NCBI RefSeq assembly: GCF_027568515.1 | Contig: NZ_JANKZF010000029.1 | Location: 1-64,000 of the forward strand | Direction of reading: 5' to 3' | Length of the DNA: 64,000 bases | From: Arthrobacter sp. HY1533 | GTDB taxonomy: Bacteria; Actinomycetota; Actinomycetes; Actinomycetales; Micrococcaceae | Part shown: one piece after another, positions 31,840-41,422 of the stretch | Numbering within the stretch: position 1 is the first letter of the stretch | How the letters are laid out: the number at the start of each line of letters is the position of its first letter | The notes under the pieces: model-generated | Databases searched by the model: none | Told to the model about the DNA's origin: nothing | The model's input: the letters and a program-made list of their open reading frames with translations, nothing else | Translations under genes and position numbers: made by a program

Positions 31840-33960
31840 CTATCGGCCGTTGCTGGGAACATGCCCCGCGGTTTCGCCCACAGCGTGAGCGGCGCCATAG
31901 CTGTCAGCGGCCGCCTCCAGCCATGCCACGGCTGCCGTGCGGACCTCTTCCGGTCCGGCGATGCAGGCGCGCCCGCCGAGCCTGGCCATGAGGGGTGCCA
32001 GGGTGGCGGTGTCCCCCACCAGGAACTGCAGCCCCGCCCGCTGGCCGGCACCGGATGCACCACCGGAGGGGGCAAACAGCTGGGCGTTGTAGGCGGGGGC
32101 AAGCCGCTGGGCCGTGGTGGGGTCGGCCAGCACTCGCACGGCGGTGTCGTCGCTGCCGGGGTTGTACACGCCGGCGGCAGGTGCCCAGGCGGACCCTGCG
32201 GCGGGCAGCTGGTCCTGCGCCCCGGCGTCGGACAGGGACTGGATCCTGTCCACCCGGAAACTGCGCAGCCCCCCGGCCCGGCGGCACCAGGCACGCAGGT
32301 ACCAGGCGGCATCCACCGAGAAGAGCCGGCGTGGCTCCACGGTCCGCTCCCCCACCTCGTCGCGCGAGAGGACAAGGTAGGAGATGTGGCATGCGCGCCC
32401 GTTCTGGATGGCTTCCTGCAGGGCCGTGATGGTTTTCATTTCCGGCCCGGACACCAGGTGGAGGCCGACGGCGTCACTGAGCCAGGCGTCCCCGCCCGCC
32501 ACAGCGGACAGCTGGGCCGTCGCGTGCGCGAGCGGCTCCGATTGGCCACTGCCGGCAACCCCGGCCAGGGCGGCCAGGCCCACCAGCACCGTGCAGGCCT
32601 CCTCGCGGCTCAGGCGCAGCGGGCTGGCGAGGGTTTCGGCGTCCCTGATGAACACCTGGCCGGCCTCCGTGGTGACGTCCATGAGGTCGCCGTGGAAGTA
32701 GCCGGGCAGGCCCGTGACGTTGAGGGTGTCGCGGTCCCGTGCCCACTCTGCGGCGGTGATGCCGAACTCCGCCAGGACCTCGGCCTCCTCCACCCCGGGA
32801 TTGGCCACGAGGTAGGGCACCATGGACAGCAGCCGCACGAGCCGCTCCCGCGTGTCCTTCCGCCGGGCCGGGCGGGCGGGCAGCGGCTTGTCCCACGCTG
32901 CGCCGCCACCAGGGGACGGGGCGGCTGCGGCGGCATCTGCGGCGCTGCGCAGGCGTGCGGCCACGGCGGCGCGGAGTGCGGCAGGGGCCAGGATCTGGGC
33001 CTGCGCACCCAGGGAGGCGGCGTCGTCGGCCATGAGTTCAGCCTCGCGGTAGGCAACGCGCAGGACATCCCAGCCCTCCGGGCACTGCACGCCGCGCGGC
33101 CAGTTGGAGGCTTCGCGGTCTTCCCCGGACAGTTGCACCGTGCCGGTGCGGGCGCGCAGCTCGTGGGCTGAACCAGCGGGAACGGCGATGTCGGCGGTGA
33201 GGGGCTCGCCCGTGCCGAGCCGGTCCAGGACGGAGGAAATATGGAAATCCGCGGGGCGCACAAATTTGACGCGTGCGTTGACCTCAACATCCGAGGTGAT
33301 GCGGGACAGCCGGAAGATGCGCTCCTGGCCCTTGTCCACATCCAACCCGGCGAGGTACCACTGGCCGTACTTGTTCCCGAGCCCCCAGGGCTGGACGGTG
33401 CGGCGGGTGTCTTCCGGTGACTGTGAACCGCGGTAGCCAAACGATGCGGTGTGGTGGTTGCGCAGCGCGTTCCAGAGCGGCTCGAAGGCGGGTTCGGCGG
33501 TGCGAATGCGTGACTGGGAGGTGGTGTCGTCCTCATACCAGCCCGTTCCGGAGCGGGTGGCGATCTTGCGCAGGGCCGACTGCGCGGCCTCGCCCAGGGC
33601 GGCCTCCGCCCACAGGTTGGCGGCAACAGCCACCAGGGACATGGCGGATTCATCCAGGCGCACGGCGGGGACGCGGTAGTCGGCCGGCTTGATGCGGTAG
33701 AGGGCCTGGTCCTCTTCACTGCCGGCCGGGTTCGCCAGGATGCTGATGGGAATCCCCAGCTCCTGGAGTGTTTCCTTGTCGCGTTCAAACATGCGGTTGA
33801 ACGACTGTGCGGCCTTGTCCTCCTCCGCGGCGGTGGCGCCCTCGCCCATGTATCCGTTGATGTTGCTGCGGATGTAGCTCTTGCTGTGGCCGCGGCGGGT
33901 GCCCAGGAGGGCAATCACCAGGTTCAGCAGTCGTTCGGTGGAATCGATTTTTGTGGGCAC
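31840..33960 (-). CDS. pafBC: PafBC fused WYL-domain transcription activator
   Basis: In mycobacteria PafB and PafC are separate and together activate the LexA/RecA-independent DNA damage response; here they are one 706-residue chain, as in Arthrobacter. Each half has a winged HTH (TERLLNLVIALLGTRRGHSKS; second near residue 375, RERLVRLLSMVPYLVANPGV) and a WYL domain (first: SFGYRGSQSPEDTRRTVQPWGLGNKYGQWYLAGLD; second: CHISYLVLSRDEVGERTVEP and WYLRAWCRRAG). The GTG at 33960 is chosen because upstream codons fall into a long hairpin and the family starts here. The WYL domain is thought to sense single-stranded DNA. Confidence 0.92.
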   Translation of the reverse strand: MPTKIDSTERLLNLVIALLGTRRGHSKSYIRSNINGYMGEGATAAEEDKAAQSFNRMFERDKETLQELGIPISILANPAGSEEDQALYRIKPADYRVPAVRLDESAMSLVAVAANLWAEAALGEAAQSALRKIATRSGTGWYEDDTTSQSRIRTAEPAFEPLWNALRNHHTASFGYRGSQSPEDTRRTVQPWGLGNKYGQWYLAGLDVDKGQERIFRLSRITSDVEVNARVKFVRPADFHISSVLDRLGTGEPLTADIAVPAGSAHELRARTGTVQLSGEDREASNWPRGVQCPEGWDVLRVAYREAELMADDAASLGAQAQILAPAALRAAVAARLRSAADAAAAAPSPGGGAAWDKPLPARPARRKDTRERLVRLLSMVPYLVANPGVEEAEVLAEFGITAAEWARDRDTLNVTGLPGYFHGDLMDVTTEAGQVFIRDAETLASPLRLSREEACTVLVGLAALAGVAGSGQSEPLAHATAQLSAVAGGDAWLSDAVGLHLVSGPEMKTITALQEAIQNGRACHISYLVLSRDEVGERTVEPRRLFSVDAAWYLRAWCRRAGGLRSFRVDRIQSLSDAGAQDQLPAAGSAWAPAAGVYNPGSDDTAVRVLADPTTAQRLAPAYNAQLFAPSGGASGAGQRAGLQFLVGDTATLAPLMARLGGRACIAGPEEVRTAAVAWLEAAADSYGAAHAVGETAGHVPSNGR

Positions 33961-34006
33961 AAGGCCTAGCGTACTAGCCGTCCGCGCAAGTTTTGGCCCG
34001 GTACGC

Positions 34007-34056
34007 AAGCGACCCGCTGCAGGGCTTGAGATCTCAAGTCCTGCCGCGGGTCGCTT
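34007..34056 (-). terminator. Long two-part hairpin after the FKBP genes
   Basis: AAGCGACCCGC (34007-34017) pairs with GCGGGTCGCTT (34046-34056), and inside it GCAGGGCTTGAG (34019-34030) pairs with CTCAAGTCCTGC (34033-34044). The 50-base element lies 15 bp past the fkbp stop and before pafBC, so it is the probable end of the FKBP transcript. Confidence 0.75.
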
Positions 34057-34071
34057 GGGTGGAACAGGTGG

Positions 34072-34467
34072 TTAGCGCACTGCCACGAGGTCAACCACGA
34101 AGATCAGCGCTTCGTTGGGGCCGATGGCTCCACCGGCGCCGCGCGAGCCGTAGGCCAGCTCGGAGGGGATTTCCAGGCGGCGGCGGCCGCCGACCTTCAT
34201 GCCCAGCAGGCCCTGGTCCCAGCCCTGGATGACCTGGCCAATGCCGGCCTTGAAGTCCAGCGGGGTGCCGCGGCCCCAGGAGGAGTCGAATTCCTCGCCG
34301 GTGGAGAAGGCGACGCCCACGTAGTGGGTTGAGACGGTGCTGCCGCGCACCACTTCGGTGCCGGTGCCCTCGATGAGGTCCTCGATCACGAGTTCGGTGG
34401 GGACGCCGTGGTCCGGGAATTCAATTTCCGGCTTGGTGCGGTCAAAGTTGCGTGCTCCGAAAGACAT
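34072..34467 (-). CDS. FKBP-type peptidyl-prolyl isomerase, cytoplasmic
   Basis: Protein of 131 residues with one FKBP domain (GTGTEVVRGSTVSTHYVGVAFSTGEEFDSSWGRGTPLDFKAGIGQVIQGWDQGLLGMKVGGRRRLEIPSELAYG, read in pieces). The active-site positions Tyr, Phe-Asp-Ser, Val-Ile, Trp and Tyr are all there. It has no signal peptide. It follows the lipoprotein FKBP by 18 bp, and both catalyse proline cis-trans isomerisation, one inside and one outside the membrane. Confidence 0.93.
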   Translation of the reverse strand: MSFGARNFDRTKPEIEFPDHGVPTELVIEDLIEGTGTEVVRGSTVSTHYVGVAFSTGEEFDSSWGRGTPLDFKAGIGQVIQGWDQGLLGMKVGGRRRLEIPSELAYGSRGAGGAIGPNEALIFVVDLVAVR

Positions 34468-34485
34468 GGTGCTCCTTAGTTACGG

Positions 34486-35475
34486 TTACTTCTTCGATTC
34501 AATCTTAACAACAAACACGAGCGTTCCGGCGGGATTGCCCTTTGCGGCGGCGTCCGCACCGTAGGCCAGGTCCGCGGGGATGGTCAGCAGGACGGTGGAG
34601 CCCACCTTCTGGCCGGCCAGGCCCATGGTCCAGCCCTGGATGACCTGCTGCAGGCTGAAGCTTGCTGCCTCGCCGCGGTCGTAGGCGGAGTCGAACTGCT
34701 TGCTGTCTGACCAGGTCCAGCCCGTGTAGAGGGCGGAGATGCTGTCGGTGGCGGCGACGACGTCGCCGGTGCCTTCGGTCAAGACCTGCACGGCGAGGTC
34801 AGCCGGGGCGTCGACCTTGGGGATGGTGATGCTGGGGATGCCCTTGTCGTTGAACTTGGCGGTGGGCAGCTTGCCTTCCTTGGCCAGCTTGGCAACGTCA
34901 TCGGCGCTCATGAGCTTGGGGGCAGGCGGGGCGTCCTTGGCCGTCATGACCTGGAAGACGCTCATGCTGGCCGGGGTGGCAGCCTGTGAGGGGGCGGCGG
35001 TGGATCCCTCAACGGCAGCGGTGCCGGGGGTGCCGTAGGCGATGAAGGCACCCACCTTGGCCTTGGCGAAGGTGGTGTAAACCAGCGGGAACTGCTGCTT
35101 GAACGCGTCATTGAGCACAATGGTGCCGCCGGCATCCTTGGTGAAGTTCTCGCCCACGGTTGCGCCGGTTTCGGTGTTCAGGGCGATTTCGCGGAACTCC
35201 ACGACCTGGCCCTCCTTGACCTGTGCGCCGTCGCCCGGGGTCACCAGGGCCATGGATTCGGCCTTGATGGCCAGCGGCTTGTCAAAGGTGACCTTCGGGG
35301 CCTTGCCCTTGCCCTGGTCCTCAACCTTGACCGAGGCCAGCGCCTCGGCGTTCGACGGCGGGACCGAGACGGATGCACCGGGGGTGGCGTCCGGGGCGGC
35401 GGGGTCGGAGGACCCTTGTGAACAGGCTGTCACGAGGAGCAGCAGTGGAAGAAGCAGTGCAAGAAGTCGGCGCAC
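34486..35475 (-). CDS. FKBP-type peptidyl-prolyl isomerase lipoprotein
   Basis: Protein of about 329 residues. From the GTG at 35475 the chain starts with two Arg and a Leu-rich core ending in the lipobox LVTAC, so it should be a membrane-anchored lipoprotein. The FKBP domain forms the last 110 residues (SALYTGWTWSDSKQFDSAYDRG, IQGWTMGLAGQKVGSTVLLTIPADLAYG). The middle 200 residues resemble a degenerate FKBP-like repeat (GAQVKEGQVVEFREIALNTETGATV). GAAAG precedes the GTG; an in-frame ATG at 35514 would give a 13-residue extension without a good ribosome site. Confidence 0.85.
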   Translation of the reverse strand: MRRLLALLLPLLLLVTACSQGSSDPAAPDATPGASVSVPPSNAEALASVKVEDQGKGKAPKVTFDKPLAIKAESMALVTPGDGAQVKEGQVVEFREIALNTETGATVGENFTKDAGGTIVLNDAFKQQFPLVYTTFAKAKVGAFIAYGTPGTAAVEGSTAAPSQAATPASMSVFQVMTAKDAPPAPKLMSADDVAKLAKEGKLPTAKFNDKGIPSITIPKVDAPADLAVQVLTEGTGDVVAATDSISALYTGWTWSDSKQFDSAYDRGEAASFSLQQVIQGWTMGLAGQKVGSTVLLTIPADLAYGADAAAKGNPAGTLVFVVKIESKK

Positions 35476-35619
35476 AAGGACACTTTCGGTGGCTGGGTTT
35501 TTCGGACTGAACATGGGCGCGGCAACCTGCGCGAATGCGCATGGGGCGTCGGGCCTTGAACAGCCTAGCGTCTGAAGCTGGACAAACGCTGCAATGTTTC
35601 ACCGTGCCGGATGCGCGCG

Positions 35620-36993
35620 CTACCAGCCGGCGCGCAGCGATTCGATGAGTTCATCCACCCGGGGGTCGGAGTTGCTGAAGGGGTCCTTGCACAGGATGGT
35701 CTGGTGCGAGCGGTCGTTGAGTTTCAGGTGCACCCAGTCCACCGTGTAGTCGCGCCCGGAATCCCGGGCCGCGCTGACAAAGCGCCCGCGCAGGGCTGCC
35801 CGGGTGGTGGCCGGGGCATTGTCGACGGCGGCGGCCACCTCCGCGGCGGTTGTCACCCGGGCCGCGGCCCCGCGCCGCTCAAGCATGTTGAACAGGCCCC
35901 TTTCCACGGAGATGTCGTGGTAGCGCAGGTCCAGCTGCGCCACCTCGGGCGAACCCCAGGACAGCTCGTGGCGGTTGGCGTAGGCGCCAATGAGCTTGGC
36001 CTTGATGGCCCAGTCAATTTCGGCGTCGATGCCGGAGTGGTCGCCCGATTCCACGGCGTCCAGCGTGCGTTCCCACAGGTCCAGGATTTGCGGCACGAGT
36101 TCGTGGTGCGCGCCGTTGGCGGCGACGAAGGCAGTGACCTTTGCCAGGTAGTGGCGCTGGATCTCGATGGCCGTCATGGTGCGCCCGTCGGCCATTTTCA
36201 GCGGGTGCCGGCCGGTGATGTCGTGGGAAATTTCGCGGATGCTGCGGATGGGGTTCTCCAGGCGCATGTCCCCCATGATGGTGCCGGCCTCGACCATGCG
36301 CAGGATCAAGTCCACGCTGCCCACCTTGAGCATGGTGGTGGTCTCGGACATGTTGGAATCGCCCACGATCACATGCAGGCGCCGGTACAGCTCGGCGTCG
36401 GCGTGGGGTTCATCCCGGGTGTTGATGATGGGCCGGGAGCGGGTGGTGGCGGAGGAGACGCCCTCCCAGATGTGGTCGGCGCGCTGGGAGAAGGCGTACT
36501 TGCCGCCCTGTTGTGCCGGCAGGACCTTGCCGGCGCCGGAGATGAGCTGGCGGGTGACAAGGAAGGGGATGAGGATGTCGGCCAGCCGGTTGAACTCGCC
36601 CTTGCGCGTGATGAGGTAGTTTTCGTGGCTGCCGTAGGAGTTGCCGGCAGAGTCCACATTGTTCTTGAACAGGAAGATCTTCCCGGCGTAGCCCTCCAGC
36701 TCCAGCCGGGCCTGGGCCTCGTGCACCAGGTCGTTCAGGATGGCCTCCCCCGCCCGGTCGTGGGCAATGAGCTGGGCGATGCCGTCGCATTCGGCCGTGG
36801 CATATTCGGGGTGCGAGCCCACGTCCAGGTACAGCCGTGAGCCGTTGGGCAAGAAGACATTGGAGGAACGGCCCCAGCTGACCACCTTGCGGAACAGGTA
36901 GCGGGCAACTTCCTCCGGTGAGAGGGGCCGGGAGCCGGGTGCCGAGTACGTCACGCCAAACTCTGTTTCAATGCCAAATATCCGCCGGTCCAC
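35620..36993 (-). CDS. pafA: Pup-protein ligase PafA
   Basis: Attaches deamidated Pup through its C-terminal Glu to lysines of target proteins, using ATP; 457 residues. The start [14 protein letters not shown] carries the conserved catalytic acids of the glutamine-synthetase-like fold, and [40 protein letters not shown] and [20 protein letters not shown] are family blocks. It starts at GTG 36993 with AGGGG nearby. It lies downstream of prcA by 72 bp and is paralogous to dop. Confidence 0.95.
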   Translation of the reverse strand: MDRRIFGIETEFGVTYSAPGSRPLSPEEVARYLFRKVVSWGRSSNVFLPNGSRLYLDVGSHPEYATAECDGIAQLIAHDRAGEAILNDLVHEAQARLELEGYAGKIFLFKNNVDSAGNSYGSHENYLITRKGEFNRLADILIPFLVTRQLISGAGKVLPAQQGGKYAFSQRADHIWEGVSSATTRSRPIINTRDEPHADAELYRRLHVIVGDSNMSETTTMLKVGSVDLILRMVEAGTIMGDMRLENPIRSIREISHDITGRHPLKMADGRTMTAIEIQRHYLAKVTAFVAANGAHHELVPQILDLWERTLDAVESGDHSGIDAEIDWAIKAKLIGAYANRHELSWGSPEVAQLDLRYHDISVERGLFNMLERRGAAARVTTAAEVAAAVDNAPATTRAALRGRFVSAARDSGRDYTVDWVHLKLNDRSHQTILCKDPFSNSDPRVDELIESLRAGW

Positions 36994-37065
36994 CCGTTGT
37001 ATCCCCTTGCTCGAAAAATGCGTGTTGCCCAGCGAAAGCTGGATTGGTCCTGCCCTGTTGTGTTG

Positions 37066-37803
37066 CTAGCCCGCGGCAGCGGCCAAAAGGCCCGCCACCT
37101 CGGCGTCCTCAAGGCGCCGGAAGGCGCGGTGTGAGCCGCGGATGCGGGAGGCGCTGCGGTCCAGCACGGCCACCTCTAGGTTCTCCGCGTCGAGGGCCGT
37201 GGCCGTCCCCGGCGAGGACGCAGCAGCCTCCGCCCGCGGCGCTTCCAGTGCACCGACCGCCCAGTGAAGTGCCGTGGCCAGGCCGGCACCGGGGGCCCAG
37301 GAGCCCGCCAGCGACGCCTGGACCAGCTCGGCCCGCCCGCCCATGGCCAGGTAGCCGCGTTCGTCGGAGATGGAGCCGTCAAAGTTGAGCCGGAAGATGT
37401 GGTCGCCGTCCTGCCCGTCGCCCACCTCGGCAACGGCCAGTTCCACCTCGAAGGGCTTTTGTTCGGCCGTGAAGACGCCGCCCAGGCTCTGGGCGTAGAC
37501 GCTGGCCAGGCCGCGGGCCGTGACGTCCACCCGGTCGTAGGAGTAGCCGCGCACATCGGCGTAGCGCACCCCTGCCTGGCGCAGGCTTTCAAACTCGTTG
37601 TACTTGCCCACCGCGGCGAAGGCGATGCGGTCGTAGATTTCCCCGATCTTGTGCAGGGTCGGGGAGGGGTTCTCGGCCACGAGCGCCATGCCGCCGCCGT
37701 AGCTGAGCACCACCACCGACTTGCCGCGGGCAATGCCCTTGCGCGCAAAGTCTGCCCGGTCCTTCATGACTTGTTCGGGCGATACATAGAACTGCTGCGC
37801 CAT
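37066..37803 (-). CDS. prcA: 20S proteasome alpha subunit
   Basis: Non-catalytic ring subunit of 245 residues. It begins MAQQFYVSPEQVMKDRADFARKGIARGKSVV, typical of actinobacterial PrcA including the gating N-terminus, with GGMALVAEN and the conserved GVRYADVRGYSYDR block. ATG 37803 starts one base after the prcB stop codon, so the two are translationally coupled. The C-terminus is Ala/Glu-rich and variable. With PrcB it forms the 28-subunit degradation chamber. Confidence 0.94.
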   Translation of the reverse strand: MAQQFYVSPEQVMKDRADFARKGIARGKSVVVLSYGGGMALVAENPSPTLHKIGEIYDRIAFAAVGKYNEFESLRQAGVRYADVRGYSYDRVDVTARGLASVYAQSLGGVFTAEQKPFEVELAVAEVGDGQDGDHIFRLNFDGSISDERGYLAMGGRAELVQASLAGSWAPGAGLATALHWAVGALEAPRAEAAASSPGTATALDAENLEVAVLDRSASRIRGSHRAFRRLEDAEVAGLLAAAAG

Positions 37804-37804
37804 G

Positions 37805-38620
37805 CTAGGCCTCCCTGTGCTCTGCGGTGCGGCGTGCCACGATGGCCTCCACCACGGAGGCGAGCTCGGCCTGCCCAACCCGGGCGGCGCCGTCGTCCGT
37901 GACCACGTAGACAACGGGCCAGAGCTGGCGGACCAGGTCCGGACCGCCCGTCGCGGAGTCGTCGTCGGCCGCGTCAAAGAGCGCCTCGACCCCCACCGAG
38001 ACCGCCGCGGCGCGGTCCATCCCGGGCTGCCACAGCTTCTTCAGCGCGCCCCGGGCGAACACCGAGCCGGAGCCGACGCTGTGGTGTTCGCGTTCCTCGT
38101 ACCGCCCGCCGGTGACGTCGTAGGAAAACAGGCGCCCCGTGGACTGCCCCGCCTCGACCCCGGCAAACAGGGGCACCACGGACAGGCCCTGGAGTGCGAG
38201 CGGAAGGTTGGCGCGCACCATGGCGCCGAGCCGGTTGGCCTTTCCCTCCAGGCTCAGCAGCGTGCCCTCAATTTTTTCGTAGTGCTCCAACTCCACCTGG
38301 AACAGGCGCACCATGTCGATGGCGATTCCGGCTGTGCCGGCAATTCCGAGAACGGAGAAGCGGTCTGCCGGGAACACCTTTTCAATGCGCCGGCTGGCGA
38401 TCATGGTGCCCATCGTGGCGCGCCGGTCCCCCGCCATGAGCACGCCGCCGGCAAAGGTCAGCGCAACAATCGTGGTGCCGTGCGGGGCCTCGGGGGCCGC
38501 ACCTGCCGGAAGCGGCCGGCCAAAGGGCAGCAGCCCGGGATGGTGCGCGGTGACGTGGTCAAGGAACGACGGCGTGCCGGATCCTTCCAGCGCCGGGAAC
38601 CCGCGGCCTGTGCCGTCCAT
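37805..38620 (-). CDS. prcB: 20S proteasome beta subunit
   Basis: Catalytic subunit of 271 residues. The propeptide covers residues 1-48 and is cut at HG-TTIVAL, exposing Thr49 as nucleophile; the catalytic Asp and Lys lie in AGDRRAT and IEKVFPAD. The later blocks [15 protein letters not shown] and [19 protein letters not shown] are complete. It lies 5 bp downstream of pup and 1 bp upstream of prcA, and is clearly part of a pup-prcB-prcA operon. Confidence 0.95.
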   Translation of the reverse strand: MDGTGRGFPALEGSGTPSFLDHVTAHHPGLLPFGRPLPAGAAPEAPHGTTIVALTFAGGVLMAGDRRATMGTMIASRRIEKVFPADRFSVLGIAGTAGIAIDMVRLFQVELEHYEKIEGTLLSLEGKANRLGAMVRANLPLALQGLSVVPLFAGVEAGQSTGRLFSYDVTGGRYEEREHHSVGSGSVFARGALKKLWQPGMDRAAAVSVGVEALFDAADDDSATGGPDLVRQLWPVVYVVTDDGAARVGQAELASVVEAIVARRTAEHREA

Positions 38621-38625
38621 GGCTG

Positions 38626-38832
38626 CTACTGTCCGCCCTTTTGCACGAAACCGCGCACAAACTCCTCGGCGTTGGCTTCCAGGACGCCGTCAATCTCGTC
38701 CAGGAGGTCATCGACCCCTGAGGTCGCAGCCTGGGCGGCTGCCGAATCCGCGCCGGGGGCCGGCAGCGGGAGGTCCTCGACGTGTTCCTCGTCGGTGCGG
38801 GAGGAGACGTTCTTTTGTTCCTGTGATGCCAT
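38626..38832 (-). CDS. pup: Prokaryotic ubiquitin-like protein Pup
   Basis: A 68-residue disordered tag protein. It has the central [26 protein letters not shown] block, which forms a helix when bound to the ARC/Mpa coiled coil, and it ends GGQ. The C-terminal Gln must be deamidated by Dop before PafA can conjugate it. AAGGA precedes ATG 38832. The gene is separated from dop by an opposite-strand SDR gene, so its promoter must lie in 38833-38960. A small hairpin (GCACC/GGTGC, 38861-38876) lies in that leader. Confidence 0.95.
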   Translation of the reverse strand: MASQEQKNVSSRTDEEHVEDLPLPAPGADSAAAQAATSGVDDLLDEIDGVLEANAEEFVRGFVQKGGQ

Positions 38833-38960
38833 GGTGCGTCCTTTTCAAAGGTCCCTGTGGGCACCTGCTTCGGTGCTTGGCTTCAATACTGCCACGCCAT
38901 GCCCCGGTTTGTGCCAAGGCCGGGCAGGCAAGGGGGCCGGGGCCGGCTTGGGGGTGACTG

Positions 38961-39836
38961 TTGGACACTGCCAGCACCACCACGGAGACCACCACAACGG
39001 ACCGCAAGGTCTGGCTCATCACCGGAGCCGGGCGCGGCTTGGGGACAGACATCGCCAAGGCCGCCCTGGCCGCGGGCCACGCGGTGGTTGCCACGGGCCG
39101 CAACCCGGTCAGGGTCACCGAGGCACTTGGCGAAAACGATGCCCTGCTGGTGGTTGCGTTGGACGTCACAGACCCCGACAGCGCCACGGCCGCCATCGCG
39201 GCCGCCCTTGACCGGTTCGGACGGATCGACGTCCTGGTCAACAATGCAGGCAATTTCAATGCAGGGTTCTTCGAGGAGATCTCCCCGGAGGACTTCCGGG
39301 CCCAATTGGAAACAACCTTGTTTGGACCCATCAACGTCACCCGGGCGGCCCTGCCGGCCATGCGGGCCCAGCGTGCGGGCCTCGTGGTCACCATTTCCTC
39401 CACCGCGGGACTTCAAGGCGGGGAGTTCCTGAGCGCCTACGCAGCATCAAAGTTTGGGGTGGAGGGTTGGGCGGAATCCCTGGCCCCGGAAGTGGCCCCG
39501 TTGGGCATCCGCACCATGCTCGTGGAGCCGGGGTTCTTCCGCACCGAATTGCTCAGCCCGGAATCCACCCGCTATGCCGAATCCAGCATCGGGGACTACG
39601 CCGAGCGTGCCGAACAGACAGTCACTGCATGGAAGGGTATGGACGGCCGGCAAGGCGGGGACCCGGCCAAGCTCGCCGTCGCCGTCGTTAAGCACGCCGC
39701 ACTGGACCAGCCACCACTGCGTTTTGCCGCCGGCCGCGACGCCGTGGAGGTTTTCCAGGCCCGTGCGCGGGAACTCCGGGACCAGGCCGCGGCCCACAGG
39801 GAACTCTCCAGCGGCCTGGCCTACGACGTGCCCTAG
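38961..39836 (+). CDS. Short-chain dehydrogenase inserted in the proteasome locus
   Basis: Classical SDR of 291 residues: TGAGRGLG at 21-28 for NAD(P), NNAG, the catalytic Ser in VVTISSTAGLQG, and YAASK. It is predicted to oxidise or reduce an unknown alcohol or ketone. It starts with TTG 38961, preceded by GGGGGTG. It is the only plus-strand gene inside the arc-dop-pup-prcBA-pafA block, with its start divergent from pup and its stop overlapping that of dop (both use the CTAG at 39833-39836). Functional connection to pupylation is not apparent. Confidence 0.85.
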   Translation: MDTASTTTETTTTDRKVWLITGAGRGLGTDIAKAALAAGHAVVATGRNPVRVTEALGENDALLVVALDVTDPDSATAAIAAALDRFGRIDVLVNNAGNFNAGFFEEISPEDFRAQLETTLFGPINVTRAALPAMRAQRAGLVVTISSTAGLQGGEFLSAYAASKFGVEGWAESLAPEVAPLGIRTMLVEPGFFRTELLSPESTRYAESSIGDYAERAEQTVTAWKGMDGRQGGDPAKLAVAVVKHAALDQPPLRFAAGRDAVEVFQARARELRDQAAAHRELSSGLAYDVP

Positions 39837-41422
39837 TGCGTGTCGGCGAGCAGCTGGGCCAGGAAGCCCGCCACCTCGGTGTTGGCGTCGAACAGCTTGC
39901 CTGTCAGCTCCCGTGTGCCGCGCAGGGGTTCCTTGGTGGAAATACGCTGCAGGCGGCGCAGCTGCGGCAGTTCAAAGATGACCGAGTCCCAGCTGGCGCC
40001 CACCACGTTGGCCCCGAACTCCTGGATGCAGCGGCCGCGGAAGTAGGCCCGAGTGTCGGTGGGCGGGTTGGCCACGGCGGCGGCAATGGACTCGTCCGTG
40101 ACGAGCCGTTCCATGCGGCCATGCTGCAGCAGCTTGTAGTACAGGCCCTTTTCGGGCCGGACGTCCGACCACTGCAGGTCGATCAGGCCCAGGCGCGGAT
40201 CGGTCCAGGCCATCTTGTCCCGGGCCCGGTACTGCTGCAGGAGGGACAGCTTGGCCACCCATTCCAGCTGTCCGGACAGCGACATGGGATCGGATTCCAG
40301 CCCGTCCAGGACTTGTTCCCACTTGGCCAGCACACCGGCCGTGTGGCCGTCGCCGGTCTCCGGGTGGCTGGAGCCGTTGGCGGCGCAGTGGGCGATGGCG
40401 GCGTTGAGGTATTGGCGCTGGACCTCCAGGGCCGTAGCGGTTGAGCCGTCGGCCAGCAGGTGCCGTTCCCGCAGTTCCCAGTCGTGACTGATGTTGCGCA
40501 AAGTGGCCACGGGGTTGGCGAACTCCAGTTGCGGGGCCGTGCCGTGCTCAATCATGTCCAGGACCAGGGCCGTGGTGCCGAACTTGAGGTAGTTGGAGAC
40601 CTGCGCCAGGTTGGCGTCGCCAATGATGACGTGCAGCCGGCGGTACTTCTCGGCGACGGCGTGGGGTTCGTCGCGGGTGTTGATGATGGGCCGGCGGATG
40701 GTGGTTTCCAAACCCACCTCGGCCTCGAAGAAGTCGGCGCGCTGGCTGATCTGGAAGCCTGCTCCGGAGCCGTCCTGGCCGATCCCCACCCGCCCCGCAC
40801 CGCACATGATGGCCCGGGTGACGAAGAAGGGGGTCAGCCCGGAAACAATGTCCTTGAACGGAACGGCGCGCGGCATGAGGTAGTTTTCGTGGCTGCCGTA
40901 GGAAACGGACTTGTTGTCCGTGTTGTTCTTGTACAAGTTGATGGCGGGCACGCCGTCGGTGGCAGCAATGCGCCGCACCGCCGCCAGCGCAACCAGGTCG
41001 CCGGCTGCGTCCCAGCGCACGGCGTCAAGCGGGTTGGTCACCTCGGGCGAGGAGTATTCCGGATGGGCGTGGTCCACATACAGCCTGGCCCCGTTACCCA
41101 GCACCATGTTCATCATGAGCGGCTCGGTGGGATCGCCCGTCTCGCCGCCCTCGAGGGCAATCTGGGCCGCCGTCACTTCTGTGTCCGTCAGCTGGCTGGG
41201 GTGCGCGGCGGAACGGGGGTAGCTCCAGCCGCGGGCATCCGCCAGCGGGTCCTCGTCGGTGTAGTCCCAGCGTGTCTCCCCGCCGGCCGAGGCGCGGTGG
41301 CTGGTTTCGCGGGAGTAGGCGTGCACCACCTGGGTGGAGAGCCAGGTCGCGTTGAAGGAGGTTTCGCCGGGTGCATGGATGCCGTATTCGGTTTCGGCAC
41401 CCATGACCCGGACGGCACTCAC
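39833..41422 (-). CDS. dop: Depupylase/Pup deamidase Dop
   Basis: Converts Pup-Gln to Pup-Glu and removes Pup from conjugates; 529 residues, paralogue of PafA. The start [11 protein letters not shown] holds the catalytic region, the Dop loop lies at about 40-80 ([28 protein letters not shown]), and the GS-like blocks [36 protein letters not shown] and [20 protein letters not shown] follow. The loop separates Dop from PafA. GTG 41422 overlaps the arc stop by four bases (GTGA), so the two are coupled. Confidence 0.95.
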   Translation of the reverse strand: MSAVRVMGAETEYGIHAPGETSFNATWLSTQVVHAYSRETSHRASAGGETRWDYTDEDPLADARGWSYPRSAAHPSQLTDTEVTAAQIALEGGETGDPTEPLMMNMVLGNGARLYVDHAHPEYSSPEVTNPLDAVRWDAAGDLVALAAVRRIAATDGVPAINLYKNNTDNKSVSYGSHENYLMPRAVPFKDIVSGLTPFFVTRAIMCGAGRVGIGQDGSGAGFQISQRADFFEAEVGLETTIRRPIINTRDEPHAVAEKYRRLHVIIGDANLAQVSNYLKFGTTALVLDMIEHGTAPQLEFANPVATLRNISHDWELRERHLLADGSTATALEVQRQYLNAAIAHCAANGSSHPETGDGHTAGVLAKWEQVLDGLESDPMSLSGQLEWVAKLSLLQQYRARDKMAWTDPRLGLIDLQWSDVRPEKGLYYKLLQHGRMERLVTDESIAAAVANPPTDTRAYFRGRCIQEFGANVVGASWDSVIFELPQLRRLQRISTKEPLRGTRELTGKLFDANTEVAGFLAQLLADTH

